A stretch of 64,000 nt of DNA from Betaproteobacteria bacterium (GTDB taxonomy: Bacteria > Acidobacteriota > Terriglobia > Acidiferrales > UBA7541). The notes under the pieces were generated by a model. The model had not been told where the DNA came from. It searched no databases and worked only from the letters and a program-made list of their open reading frames with translations. The first letter of the stretch is position 1. Every line of letters begins with the position of its first letter. The stretch is from assembly GCA_903970165.1 (NCBI GenBank), contig CAJCHZ010000072.1, positions 1 to 64,000 of the forward strand, given 5' to 3'. Shown in pieces: positions 33,621 to 42,287 of the stretch. A program made the position numbers and the translations under genes.

Positions 33621-34865
33621 TTAATTTCCTGACCAGCGCTTGAAAATCAGAGCGGCATTTGTGCCGCCGAAACCGAACGAGTTGGAAAGGGCGTATTCGA
33701 CGGCGGCTTTGCGGGCCACGTTAGGCACGTAGTCGAGGTCGCACTCGGGATCGGGCGTTTCGAGATTGATGGTCGGCGGCAAAATTTGATCGCGCAGCGC
33801 GAGAACGCTGATGCCCGCCTCAAGACCGCCGGCGCCGCCCAGGAGATGGCCCGTCATCGATTTCGTGGAGCTAACAGGAACTTTGTGCGCGTTTTCGCCA
33901 AAGACCCTCTTCAGCGCGCGCGTTTCAATCACGTCGCCGAGCGGCGTGGAGGTGCCGTGCGCGTTGACATAGCCGATGTCTATTGGGTTGAGCCTGGCGT
34001 CCTTGATTGCAGCTTTCATCACGCGGAACGCGCCGTCGCCGTCAGACGCTGGTTGCGTGATGTGGTAGGCATCGCCGGACATGCCGTAGCCAACAATTTC
34101 GGCAAGGATGTTGGCGTTGCGCTTTTGCGCGTGCTCAAGGGATTCGAGAATTAAAATTCCCGCGCCTTCGCCGACGACGAAGCCATCGCGGCCTGCGTCG
34201 AAGGGGCGGCTTGCGTGACCGGGGTCGTCGTTGCGCGTAGAGAGCGCTTTCATCGAAGCGAAGCCGCCGATGCCCATTGGCGTAATCGTGGCTTCCGTGC
34301 CGCCGCAAATCATCATGTCGGCAGCGCCGCGCTCAATAATTTTGAACGAATCGCCGATGGCGTGAGCGGAAGCGGAGCACGCCGTGGCCGTGGCGGAATT
34401 CGGCCCCTTGGCTCCGTAACGAATGGAGATGTGGCCCGAAGCCAGATTGACGATGGCCGATGGAATGAAAAAGGGCGAAATTTTTCCCGGACCGCCCTGG
34501 ACCAATTTCCAGTGCTCGCGTTCGATGATGTCGAATCCGCCGATGCCGGAAGAAACGTAGACGCCGACTTCGTTCAGATCGGAGTCTTCCGGTTTCCAGC
34601 TCGCGGATTTCACCGCGAAGTCAGCCGCGGCGAGAGCCACCTGAATGAAGCGGCCCATTTTCTTCAGTTCTTTTTTCTCAATCCAGCGGAAAGGATCGAA
34701 ATTCTTGATTTCACCGGCAATCGTGCAATCGAAGCCGGTGGTATCAAATTGAGTGACAGGACCAATGCCGCTCTGCCCGGCGAGGAGGTTTTGCCAGGTT
34801 TCCTCCGTGCCTATACCCAGAGCACAGACCAATCCAACACCCGTAACGACTACGCGGCGAGTCAA
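33621..34865 (-). CDS. fabF: 3-oxoacyl-[acyl-carrier-protein] synthase II
   Basis: 414 residues. It elongates acyl-ACP by condensing with malonyl-ACP. The Cys-His-His triad is intact: ATACSASAHAIGDSF (Cys), VNAHGTSTPLGD (His) and KSMTGHLLGGAGG (Lys/His). The start MTRRVVVTGVGLVCALGIGTEETW and the end NSFGFGGTNAALIFKRW are typical. It is 38 bases downstream of acpP in the lipid-synthesis operon. Confidence 0.97.
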   Translation of the reverse strand: MTRRVVVTGVGLVCALGIGTEETWQNLLAGQSGIGPVTQFDTTGFDCTIAGEIKNFDPFRWIEKKELKKMGRFIQVALAAADFAVKSASWKPEDSDLNEVGVYVSSGIGGFDIIEREHWKLVQGGPGKISPFFIPSAIVNLASGHISIRYGAKGPNSATATACSASAHAIGDSFKIIERGAADMMICGGTEATITPMGIGGFASMKALSTRNDDPGHASRPFDAGRDGFVVGEGAGILILESLEHAQKRNANILAEIVGYGMSGDAYHITQPASDGDGAFRVMKAAIKDARLNPIDIGYVNAHGTSTPLGDVIETRALKRVFGENAHKVPVSSTKSMTGHLLGGAGGLEAGISVLALRDQILPPTINLETPDPECDLDYVPNVARKAAVEYALSNSFGFGGTNAALIFKRWSGN

Positions 34866-34903
34866 CTCTCTAACGCTCCCTGTTGTGGTGATAAATTCGT
34901 GGC

Positions 34904-35146
34904 TTACTTTCCCTTGGCGTGCTTGTCGATGTAATCGACCGCATCTTTTACGGTGGTCATTTTTTCGGCGTCTTCGTCGGGAACTTCGATCCCGAAGGCT
35001 TCCTCAAACGCCATGACCAATTCCACCTGGTCGAGCGAATCCGCGCCGAGGTCATCCACGAAGGATGCGGTGGGCGTCACCTCGGCTTCATCCACGCCGA
35101 GCTGCTCGACGATAATTTGTTTTACGCGTTCTTCCACGCTGGCCAT
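34904..35146 (-). CDS. acpP: Acyl carrier protein
   Basis: 80 residues, acidic, four-helix. The phosphopantetheine-bearing Ser is in DDLGADSLDQVELVMAFEEAFGIEVPDEDAEKM. It is preceded by a GGAGGATAT ribosome site on the minus strand. It lies between a small ORF and fabF in the fab cluster. Confidence 0.97.
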   Translation of the reverse strand: MASVEERVKQIIVEQLGVDEAEVTPTASFVDDLGADSLDQVELVMAFEEAFGIEVPDEDAEKMTTVKDAVDYIDKHAKGK

Positions 35147-35282
35147 TCATATCCTCCGCGATTTGCTATCGCTTATTATGCTGAGACGTACAATAACATC
35201 CGACCGGCTTAAACACCGCCCCATGGTGTCTTAATTCGTCTATCAGGCAACCTGCCCATTCTAGTCAGCCCTTGCAGCAAGG

Positions 35283-35483
35283 TCAACTTTTCGGGTTCTC
35301 GACATACTCAACGCCAAACGCTTGCTCCATTGTCCTAATCAACTCAACTAATTCAAGGGGGTCTGCCTCAATCGTCAGCTCTAATTCTTTAAGCTTTTCC
35401 TCATCAACTTTCCCTACTTCTATTAGCGTCTTGCGAAAATGCTTCCATTCCGGCCATCGGCAAAGTACGCGTACATCGCGCAG
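35283..35483 (-). CDS. Possible small gene inside the fatty-acid cluster (non-standard start)
   Basis: Between fabG and acpP an open frame encodes about 66 residues from CTG 35483: RDVRVLCRWPEWKHFRKTL, then IEVGKVDEEKLKELELTIEADPLELVELIRTMEQAFGVEYVENP, ending at 35283. The composition (acidic amphipathic helices, no low complexity) looks like protein. The frame has no ATG, GTG or TTG in a place that would use the whole region, and a TAG closes it a few codons upstream. It could start at CTG, or be a gene that has lost its start. I recognise no family. Confidence 0.35.
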   Translation of the reverse strand: MRDVRVLCRWPEWKHFRKTLIEVGKVDEEKLKELELTIEADPLELVELIRTMEQAFGVEYVENPKS

Positions 35484-35514
35484 GATCTCGACCTTCGAAA
35501 CCTAACGGAAAAAA

Positions 35515-36261
35515 TTATGCCAAATAAAGACCGCCGTTGACGTCGAGGACGTGGCCGGTAATGTAAGCGGCTTCGTCGCTCGCCAGAAAAACGATCGCCG
35601 CGGCAACATCCCGCGAAGTGCCCATACGGCCTAGCGGGATGCGTGCTTTCAGCGTGGCCTTCACATCCTGGGAGAGAACATCAGTCATAGGCGTGGCGAT
35701 GAAACCCGGCGCCACGGCGTTGACCGTGATGTTGCGCGAGGCAATCTCAATGGCAATGGCTTTCGTCAGTCCTACCAGCCCAGCTTTCGCAGCGACGTAA
35801 TTGGATTGCCCGGCATTGCCCATCTGCGCCACCACGCTGGCGATATTGATAATTCGTCCCGCACGAGCGCGCATCATCGTCGAAAGAGCCTGCTGCGTGC
35901 AGAGGTGTGCACCGGTCAGGTTGGTGCGGATAACGGCGTCCCAGTCGTCCTGCTTCATGCGCAGCGCCAGACCGTCGCGGGTGATGGCGGCGTTGTTGAC
36001 CAGAATGTCGAGGCGGCCGTATTTTTCGAGGACTTGCTTGAAGCCGGATTTGATTTGCTCGGGTTCGGCCACGTCCATTTTAATCGCAATGGCATCGCCG
36101 CCTGCGTTTACGATTTCGTTGACCAGCGTAGCGAGTTTTTCCTCGTTGCGGGCTGCCGCGGCTACTTTTGCACCTGCTTCGGCGAGGGCCAGCGCGGTTT
36201 CGCGGCCTATGCCTTGCGAGGCGCCGGTGAGTAAAGCCACTTTGTCTTTTAGGCTGAACAT
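35515..36261 (-). CDS. fabG: 3-oxoacyl-[acyl-carrier-protein] reductase
   Basis: 248 residues, an SDR enzyme that reduces 3-oxoacyl-ACP with NADPH. The cofactor motif is TGASQGIGRETALALAEAGA, then NNAAITRDGLALRMKQDDWDAVI, the catalytic Ser region IINIASVVAQMGNAGQSNYVAAKAGL with YxxxK, and the C-terminal YITGHVLDVNGGLYLA. Length and position (fabD-fabG-acpP order) are standard. Confidence 0.96.
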   Translation of the reverse strand: MFSLKDKVALLTGASQGIGRETALALAEAGAKVAAAARNEEKLATLVNEIVNAGGDAIAIKMDVAEPEQIKSGFKQVLEKYGRLDILVNNAAITRDGLALRMKQDDWDAVIRTNLTGAHLCTQQALSTMMRARAGRIINIASVVAQMGNAGQSNYVAAKAGLVGLTKAIAIEIASRNITVNAVAPGFIATPMTDVLSQDVKATLKARIPLGRMGTSRDVAAAIVFLASDEAAYITGHVLDVNGGLYLA

Positions 36262-36315
36262 GAATCGTTAATCCCCGATCATTCCATCCTGCTGCTCCCT
36301 ACCGGTGCATCATCA

Positions 36316-36344
36316 CAGTGGCACAGACTTCCGTCTGTGCACTG
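36316..36344. repeat. Short dispersed palindrome between fabD and fabG
   Basis: Inner arms GCACAGAC and GTCTGTGC around TTCC, extended by CAGTG and CACTG with one bulged G. It is one of the family described at 19897. Confidence 0.5.
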
Positions 36345-37298
36345 TCAGGCCGCGTCCGATCTCGCCCCTGCGATCTTTTCTACCGTGGCAGCCAAACTCT
36401 TTTCGTCTTCCACATTCAAGGTAGCCACCGAACGCTCGATCTGGCGCAAAAGCCCCGTAAGGACGCGGCTCGGCCCGACTTCCACAAACGTGTTCACGCC
36501 CTCATCAATCAACATGCGGACGGATTCTTCCCAGCGCACAGGCATGGTGACCTGGCGAACCAGCGCTTCGCGGGCTTCGTCGCCGGTGGAGATAGTGTCG
36601 GCGTCGACGTTGGTCACCAGGGGAACGCTTAAATTTGTAAAGGAGATCTTCTTCAGATCCTCGGTAAGTCGTTCCTGCGCGGGAGTCATTAGCGCGGAAT
36701 GAAATGGCGCGGAAACGGGAAGGATGACCGCCCGCTTGGCGCCGAGCTGCGACGCAATTTCGACCGCGCGCTTTACCGCGCCAGCGTGGCCCGAAATGAC
36801 GGTCTGCTCGGGCGAATTGAGATTGGCAGCCGAGCAGATTTCGCCCTCGGAAGCGCGCTTGCAGGCGTCGGCCACAACAGCAGGCGACAACCCCATGATG
36901 GCCGCCATCGCACCTACTCCCGCGGGCACGGCCTCCTGCATATAGGTGCCGCGCTTGCGAACGAGTTGCACCGCATCAGAAAACTTCAGCGCGCCAACCG
37001 CCACCAGAGCCGAGTATTCGCCAAGGCTGTGGCCGGCAACAAAATCGGGATTCAAGCCGTTCTCCGCCAGTACGCGATAAACAGCAACAGAGACGGTAAG
37101 GATGGCCGGCTGCGTGTTGGCCGTGAGCTTGAGTTCGTCCTCGGTACCTTCGAAACAAATCCTGGAGATGGAAAAGCCGAGAGCCTTGTCGGCCTCATCA
37201 AAAACCGCGCGCGCCGACGGATGCTTCTCTGCCAGCTCCTTGCCCATGCCGGGATATTGTGAAGCCTGTCCCGGAAATACGAATGCGACTTTGCCCAT
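36345..37298 (-). CDS. fabD: Malonyl-CoA:ACP transacylase
   Basis: 317 residues. MGKVAFVFPGQASQYPGMGKELAEKHP is the family opening. The nucleophile is Ser in GHSLGEYSALVAVGAL, with GAMAAIMGL and the His in LPVSAPFHSALM. It loads malonyl groups onto ACP. It sits 22 bases after plsX and before fabG. The product is intact and of usual length. Confidence 0.97.
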   Translation of the reverse strand: MGKVAFVFPGQASQYPGMGKELAEKHPSARAVFDEADKALGFSISRICFEGTEDELKLTANTQPAILTVSVAVYRVLAENGLNPDFVAGHSLGEYSALVAVGALKFSDAVQLVRKRGTYMQEAVPAGVGAMAAIMGLSPAVVADACKRASEGEICSAANLNSPEQTVISGHAGAVKRAVEIASQLGAKRAVILPVSAPFHSALMTPAQERLTEDLKKISFTNLSVPLVTNVDADTISTGDEAREALVRQVTMPVRWEESVRMLIDEGVNTFVEVGPSRVLTGLLRQIERSVATLNVEDEKSLAATVEKIAGARSDAA

Positions 37299-37320
37299 CG
37301 TTAATTCCTCTTCTGAGCCG

Positions 37321-38328
37321 TCATGCGATTGCGCTCGCGGCCGAGAGCTCCTGTTCGATTTTTTCGTTGATACGCGCGCGAGACAGGCCCGCGGCCACGC
37401 GAATCGCGTTCTTCACTGCTTTGGCATTCGAGCGTCCATGCCCAATAACGCAAACGCCGCGAACACCCAACAGCGGCGCGCCACCTTGCTCCGTGTAATC
37501 AATGGTCTTCTTCAAACCCTTCAAGGCTCCGCGGGAAAACAGAAACCCTACCTGCGATGCCAGCGAGCTCTGAATGGATTTCTTCAGCAAGCCGAAAATC
37601 TGGACCGCCAGCCCCTCGCAGATTTTCAACGCGATGTTGCCGACAAAACCGTCGCTAACAATCACATCCACATCCCCAGAGAAAAGATCCCCGCCTTCCA
37701 CGTTGCCCACAAAATGCACTGGAAGTTTCTTCAGACGCGTGTAAACCTCGCGCGTCAGCTCATTCCCCTTGATCTCTTCTTCTCCCACCGACAAAAGGCC
37801 CACGCGCGGCTTGCGGTTGCCAAACGTCGCGCGGTAATAAATCTCACCCATCACCGCGAACTGCACCAGATGTTCGGGCTTCGAATCCACGTTGGCTCCG
37901 ACATCCAGCAGCACGGAGACGCCGCCCTTCGCGTTCGGAAAAGGCGCCGCGAGTGCCACGCGATCCACCGATTCCAAAGTGCCAAGCAAAAATCTCGCAA
38001 CAGTCATCACGGCGCCCGTGTTGCCCGCACTGACCAGCCCGTCCGCTTTGGCCTCGCGTACCAAACGCGTAGCGACATGCACTGAGCTGTCTTTCTTCCG
38101 CCGAAACGCCTGCGCCGGATGGTCGTGCATGGTAATCACTTCGCTTGCCGGAACAATCTCGATCGGCAAGTTCGGCGCCGCATGTTTGGCCAGCTCCGCG
38201 CGCACCACATTCGGCGGCCCAACAAGCATCACGCGAACACCCAACTCCCGGGCAGCCATAACACTGCCTTCGACCTCGGGGCGGGGCGCGTTGTCACCGC
38301 CCATGGCGTCCACAGCGATAGTGATCAT
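37321..38328 (-). CDS. plsX: Phosphate acyltransferase PlsX
   Basis: 335 residues. It makes acyl-phosphate from acyl-ACP for phospholipid synthesis. MITIAVDAMGGDNAPRPEVEGSVMAARE, then SSVHVATRLVREAKADGLVSAGNTGAVMTVARFLLG, VLLDVGANVDSKPEHLVQFAVMG and GNVEGGDLFSGDVDVIVSDGFVGNIALKICEG are all PlsX landmarks. It sits in the usual yceD-rpmF-plsX-fabD order. Confidence 0.97.
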   Translation of the reverse strand: MITIAVDAMGGDNAPRPEVEGSVMAARELGVRVMLVGPPNVVRAELAKHAAPNLPIEIVPASEVITMHDHPAQAFRRKKDSSVHVATRLVREAKADGLVSAGNTGAVMTVARFLLGTLESVDRVALAAPFPNAKGGVSVLLDVGANVDSKPEHLVQFAVMGEIYYRATFGNRKPRVGLLSVGEEEIKGNELTREVYTRLKKLPVHFVGNVEGGDLFSGDVDVIVSDGFVGNIALKICEGLAVQIFGLLKKSIQSSLASQVGFLFSRGALKGLKKTIDYTEQGGAPLLGVRGVCVIGHGRSNAKAVKNAIRVAAGLSRARINEKIEQELSAASAIA

Positions 38329-38381
38329 CGGATTATCTGACCGCTACTTCCAGAAAAAAAACGGGAAGAAACTGCGCAGCG

Positions 38382-38561
38382 TCAGGCTGACTTGTCTTGC
38401 ACAGCGCGGCCTTTGTAGTAGCCGCAATGGGGACAAACCTGATGCGGCTGCTTCGTCTCGTGGCAATTCGGGCATTCGCCGAGCGCCGGCTTGACCAGAA
38501 AATCGTGGGCTCGCCGTGTACTCGTCCGTCGCTTCGAATGCCGTCTTTTTGGGTTAGGCAT
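38382..38561 (-). CDS. rpmF: Ribosomal protein bL32
   Basis: 59 residues from the ATG at 38561, just under the length that automatic open-frame lists keep. It begins MPNPKRRHSKRRTSTRRAHD and has two CxxC pairs (GECPNCHE and VCPHCGYYKGR), so this is the zinc-binding form of bL32. It sits between yceD and plsX, as in most bacteria. Confidence 0.95.
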   Translation of the reverse strand: MPNPKRRHSKRRTSTRRAHDFLVKPALGECPNCHETKQPHQVCPHCGYYKGRAVQDKSA

Positions 38562-38620
38562 AGTAATACTCCTCGTTCCCGCCCCAGTGGGCGGATTCTA
38601 AGGGCTTTTGGCCCTGAAAA

Positions 38621-39184
38621 CTATTGTTTTTTCAGCCAGTCCTGCTTCAGGCGCGCGAGGGGAGCCAAACGCGGGTCTGTCGCGTGGGTCTCACAGCGGC
38701 ACTCCTCGTGGTTCAGGTTAGCACCGCAGTTCGGACACAGTCCGCGGCAATCGCTCTGGCAAATGACCTTCAGCGGAAGAGCAAGTAGCACCTGCTCTCT
38801 AAGCACATCCGCCAAAAAGAGGCCATCGCCTTCAAAAAAAGCAATCTCGGTGTCGTCATCCTTCAAACGGTCTTCTTTCGGCTTGGCGCCCTTGGGGAGA
38901 GGCGCGTAAAACAGGTCGAAAGAGCGGTTCACATCCTCGATAATCGGTTCGAGGCAGCGCGCGCAGACCATCTCAATCTTGGTTTCCAGCTGGCCCTCAA
39001 TCCGAATCTGGCCTTCGAGCAGTTCCGCAGTGGCCGTCACCTCCAGGGGCGCGGCCTGTTTCACTTCGAACGATTGGAAGTCGATGCTGCCCGGAGCAAA
39101 GCTCTTCCGGATGCGCAGCTTCCGTACCGCAAGCTCTTTTACATCGAGGAACACGTCTTGAACGCCTCCGGCGCTAACACTCAT
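38621..39184 (-). CDS. DUF177 / YceD family protein
   Basis: 187 residues. YceD proteins are conserved next to rpmF and are linked to 23S rRNA biogenesis in bacteria and plastids. The family stretch is MVCARCLEPIIEDVNRSFDLFYAPLP, followed by DVLREQVLLALPLKVICQSDCRGLCPNCGANLN. There are cysteine pairs at CARC and at CRGLCPNCG...CRC. It is the first gene of the lipid-synthesis cluster. Confidence 0.93.
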   Translation of the reverse strand: MSVSAGGVQDVFLDVKELAVRKLRIRKSFAPGSIDFQSFEVKQAAPLEVTATAELLEGQIRIEGQLETKIEMVCARCLEPIIEDVNRSFDLFYAPLPKGAKPKEDRLKDDDTEIAFFEGDGLFLADVLREQVLLALPLKVICQSDCRGLCPNCGANLNHEECRCETHATDPRLAPLARLKQDWLKKQ

Positions 39185-39502
39185 GCTTTAACATTATTGA
39201 GTCGCGCGCCCAGCAAGTCAAGGAACCGGCGGGGATTCTGACAAATTTGCTGCCTGGTTTGCAAGAGGTAGCTCTAGTACCCGGGCATCGGTAAAACCCT
39301 GTAGAAGCGCGAGTAGCCACATCGTTGGGTACGCAAGAATTGCACGGAAACACGAACGCCCGGATTTCAGATGGCTTCACTGCCACAGCGCATATCTTAC
39401 TGAGATAAAGCAACTTACACAGAGGTCGCGAGATTGCCCGAGTTTGGCTTATGTCGTGCCCTTCCCTAGATTCCCGGTCGAAATAAAAATCGGAGGAGAC
39501 CC
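39185..39502. other. Intergenic region
   Basis: About 320 bases between the divergent yceD and the exported protein gene. No coding frame, hairpin or clear palindrome was found apart from the ribosome site GGAGGAG before 39503. Confidence 0.4.
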
Positions 39503-39844
39503 ATGAAATTCCGGACCATTCTTTCTTTGGCGACCTTATTTATGGCTTGCTTCACATTGGCCGTTTTTGCACAACCCCTCCCGGCCGAGGGAGGTTACCG
39601 CAGCCCCGCGACGGAAAATCAATCCGTTAGCGGAAAGATCGCTTCGGTAGGCGATGCCGCTTTCGAACTCAGCACGTCTTCCAAGGACGATCAGGCGTCG
39701 AAGACCGTACAGTTCCTCGTGGATGACAAAACAAAAGTGGAAGGCAAGCTGACGGTTGGAGCGCAAGCTATGGTCGAGTATCGCTCGGACAGCGGCCAGA
39801 ATATCGCCGTCCACGTCGTCGTGACCCCGTCCTCTGGGTATTAA
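39503..39844 (+). CDS. Small exported beta-rich protein (DUF5666-like)
   Basis: 113 residues; GGAGGAG is eight bases upstream. A signal peptide (RTILSLATLFMACFTLAVFAQ) precedes about 90 residues: SVSGKIASVGDAAFELSTSSKDDQASKTVQFLVDDKTKVEGKLTVGAQAMVEYRSDSGQNIAVHV. This 'G-I-V-G-F-L... DDKTKVEGKL..G..V.V' pattern is that of small OB-like DUF5666 domains. Function unknown. It could be cotranscribed with the trehalose operon about 100 bases downstream. Confidence 0.75.
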   Translation: MKFRTILSLATLFMACFTLAVFAQPLPAEGGYRSPATENQSVSGKIASVGDAAFELSTSSKDDQASKTVQFLVDDKTKVEGKLTVGAQAMVEYRSDSGQNIAVHVVVTPSSGY

Positions 39845-39941
39845 CCCGTATTGTATTCCTGCTGGCGTCGCCTCAATCTGTTTAACAACCCGGCCCAGCC
39901 TCCGGGCGGAATGGCTCGCTCTATTCTCCTGAGGACTAGGG

Positions 39942-42287
39942 ATGCGCACGACACTGAAGATTATCCTGCCCTTGATCGTCAGCGTGGTGGTGGTGTCCCT
40001 CTTGTTTGCGGGATACCAGGTGCGCACGGAAAAACGCAACCTGCGCAACGATCTTTCGCGGCGCTCGGAAATTCTTGGAGAAAGTCTCCAGGAAAACGTC
40101 GAACCCCTGCTGGACCATGGGCCGAATAAGAATCTGCAACGGCTTGTGGCCCGTTTTGGACAGCGAGAACATTTGAGGGGCGTTGCGGTTTACGACACCG
40201 ATGGCAACGCCATCGCGATTACCGCCGGGCTTCGTGAAGGGTTTCAATTACGCCCGGCCGCTGCAACGCGCGCAGCACGGCAGGATGCGGCGTATGGCGA
40301 ATTTACGGCCATCCCCGCATCCGCGGGGTCGGATGATAAGACTCCCGACCCCATGCACATCTTTGCGTTGCCGCTTCATCACGACGGACAAGCCGCTGGG
40401 ACGCTCGCGCTCTTTCACGACACAAGTTATATCGACACGGAGGTGCGGCACACGCTGCGCGACGCGCTGTTTACGGCGTTAATCCAAACGGCTCTTATCA
40501 GCGGTCTGGCGATAGTTCTGGTGCGGTGGAACTTGACGACTCCGCTGGCGCTTACGGCGAAGTGGCTGCAAAGTTTGCGAACCGGAGAGACGCAGGCTCC
40601 GCCAATGGCGCCGCCGGGAGAAATCTTCGATCAGTTGCACCAGGAAGTAACGCACCTTGCGCAGGATCTGAACGCGGCTCGAGCCACGGCGGAAGAGGAA
40701 GCGCGGTTACGCGATACCAATGCATCCGTCTGGACAGCCGAACGGCTGCGCGTCAGCCTGCGAAGCAAACTGCACGACAAGCCGCTGTTTGTCGTGTCGA
40801 ACCGCGAGCCTTATCTGAATGTCTACAACGATAAGGATCATTCCGTCGGGGTCATCGTCCCGGCGAGTGGCGTGGTGACCGCGATTGAGCCAGTGCTGGT
40901 AGCTTGCGACGGCACATGGATCGCCCATGGCTCCGGAAACGCGGACCGCGAATCTTCCGATGCAAACGACCACCAGCGCGTTCCGCCGGACCATCCGAGC
41001 TATACGTTGCGGCGCGTGTGGCTGAGCGACGAGGAAGAAAAAGGTTACTACCAAGGCTTCGCCAACGAAGGCCTATGGCCGCTCTGCCACGTCGCGCACA
41101 CGCGGCCCGTATTCCGTCCCGAAGATTGGGTCCACTACCAGCGCGTGAATCGCCGGTTTGCGGATGCGGTCTTGCAGGAGATGGAAGGGACGGAGTCTCC
41201 GATCCTCCTGGCGCAGGATTATCACTTCGCTCTGCTGCCGCGAATGATCAAGGATGCACGACCCGATGCGCGCGTCGCGATTTTCTGGCACATTCCCTGG
41301 CCCAACGCGGAAGTGTTTGGGATTTGTCCGTGGCAGCGCGAACTCGTCGACGGACTTCTCGGCGCCGACCTAATCGGCTTTCATATTCAGTCGCACGGCA
41401 ACAATTTTCTCGAGACGGTGGACCGCGCGCTGGAAGCGCTGACCGAGTGGGACCGCTTTGCGGTCAACCGGCAGGGGCACGTGACGCGAGTACGCCCCTA
41501 TCCGATCAGCGTGGCGTTCCCGGAAAACGGGCATGCTGCGAACGAAACGCCGCGCAATGCAGGAGAAGAGCGCGCGGCTCTTTGCAGTGAACTCGGCATC
41601 GAGGCTAGCCTTCTTGGCGTTGGTGTCGACCGCGTGGATTACACCAAGGGGATCATCGAGCGTTTTCGCGGCATTGAGCATTTCCTCGAACTATACCCGG
41701 CTTACCAGCGCCGCTTTGCCTTTGTACAGATTGGGGCGCCAAGCCGCACAGAAATCAGCCGGTACAAGACTTTTCTGGATGAAGTCATTGAGGAAGCAGA
41801 CCGTATCAACGCCCGCTTTCAGGCGGGGCGCTGGAAGCCCATCGTCCTCTTGAAGAAACATCACTCGCACGCGGAAATCTCGCGCTATTACCGGGCCGCA
41901 TCGCTGTGTCTCGTGACCTCTCTGCACGATGGCATGAACCTCGTGGCGAAAGAATTCGTCGCGGCGCGTGAAGATCGGCGCGGGGCGCTTATCCTGAGCA
42001 CGTTTGCAGGTGCATCGCACGAACTGCCGGACGCGCTGCTGGTAAATCCCTATGACGTACAACAGGTGGCGGAAGCGATTCACCGCTCGCTGGAGATGTC
42101 CGAAGAAGAGCAAGCAAAGCGCATGGAGCAAATGCGCGCAACGGTACGGGAGCACAACGTCTATCGGTGGGCTGCCCACCTGCTTTCGGACCTGACTGAG
42201 ATTCGCATTGATGCGCCAGAGCGCGCCGAGGCTCCGCAAATTTCGCTGCGCGGCGCCACGGGACGACAGGAGGAAATGCTCGCATGA
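39942..42287 (+). CDS. Trehalose-6-phosphate synthase fused to a membrane sensor-like module
   Basis: 781 residues. Residues 7-25 and about 174-196 are TM segments. Between them lies a periplasmic domain of about 145 residues (LRGVAVYDTDGNAIAIT... AAGTLALFHD) like the extracytoplasmic sensors of histidine kinases. A HAMP-like and coiled-coil linker follows (about 197-260, TTPLALTAKWLQSLRTGE... LAQDLNAARATAEEEARL). The GT20 domain runs from about 275 (PLFVVSNREPYLNVY) to 755, with DYHFALLPRMIK, FWHIPWPNAEVFGICPW, GVGVDRVDYTKGIIERF and LHDGMNLVAKEFVAAREDRRGALILSTFAGA. It should make trehalose-6-P from UDP-glucose and glucose-6-P. The sensor may regulate it directly. It overlaps the next gene by four bases. 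Confidence 0.9.
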   Translation: MRTTLKIILPLIVSVVVVSLLFAGYQVRTEKRNLRNDLSRRSEILGESLQENVEPLLDHGPNKNLQRLVARFGQREHLRGVAVYDTDGNAIAITAGLREGFQLRPAAATRAARQDAAYGEFTAIPASAGSDDKTPDPMHIFALPLHHDGQAAGTLALFHDTSYIDTEVRHTLRDALFTALIQTALISGLAIVLVRWNLTTPLALTAKWLQSLRTGETQAPPMAPPGEIFDQLHQEVTHLAQDLNAARATAEEEARLRDTNASVWTAERLRVSLRSKLHDKPLFVVSNREPYLNVYNDKDHSVGVIVPASGVVTAIEPVLVACDGTWIAHGSGNADRESSDANDHQRVPPDHPSYTLRRVWLSDEEEKGYYQGFANEGLWPLCHVAHTRPVFRPEDWVHYQRVNRRFADAVLQEMEGTESPILLAQDYHFALLPRMIKDARPDARVAIFWHIPWPNAEVFGICPWQRELVDGLLGADLIGFHIQSHGNNFLETVDRALEALTEWDRFAVNRQGHVTRVRPYPISVAFPENGHAANETPRNAGEERAALCSELGIEASLLGVGVDRVDYTKGIIERFRGIEHFLELYPAYQRRFAFVQIGAPSRTEISRYKTFLDEVIEEADRINARFQAGRWKPIVLLKKHHSHAEISRYYRAASLCLVTSLHDGMNLVAKEFVAAREDRRGALILSTFAGASHELPDALLVNPYDVQQVAEAIHRSLEMSEEEQAKRMEQMRATVREHNVYRWAAHLLSDLTEIRIDAPERAEAPQISLRGATGRQEEMLA

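Noticed and set aside
39185..39502. Riboswitch or promoter in the yceD / 39503 gap
   Set aside because: No conserved fold or clear -35/-10 pair was visible; only the ribosome site before 39503 is sure.
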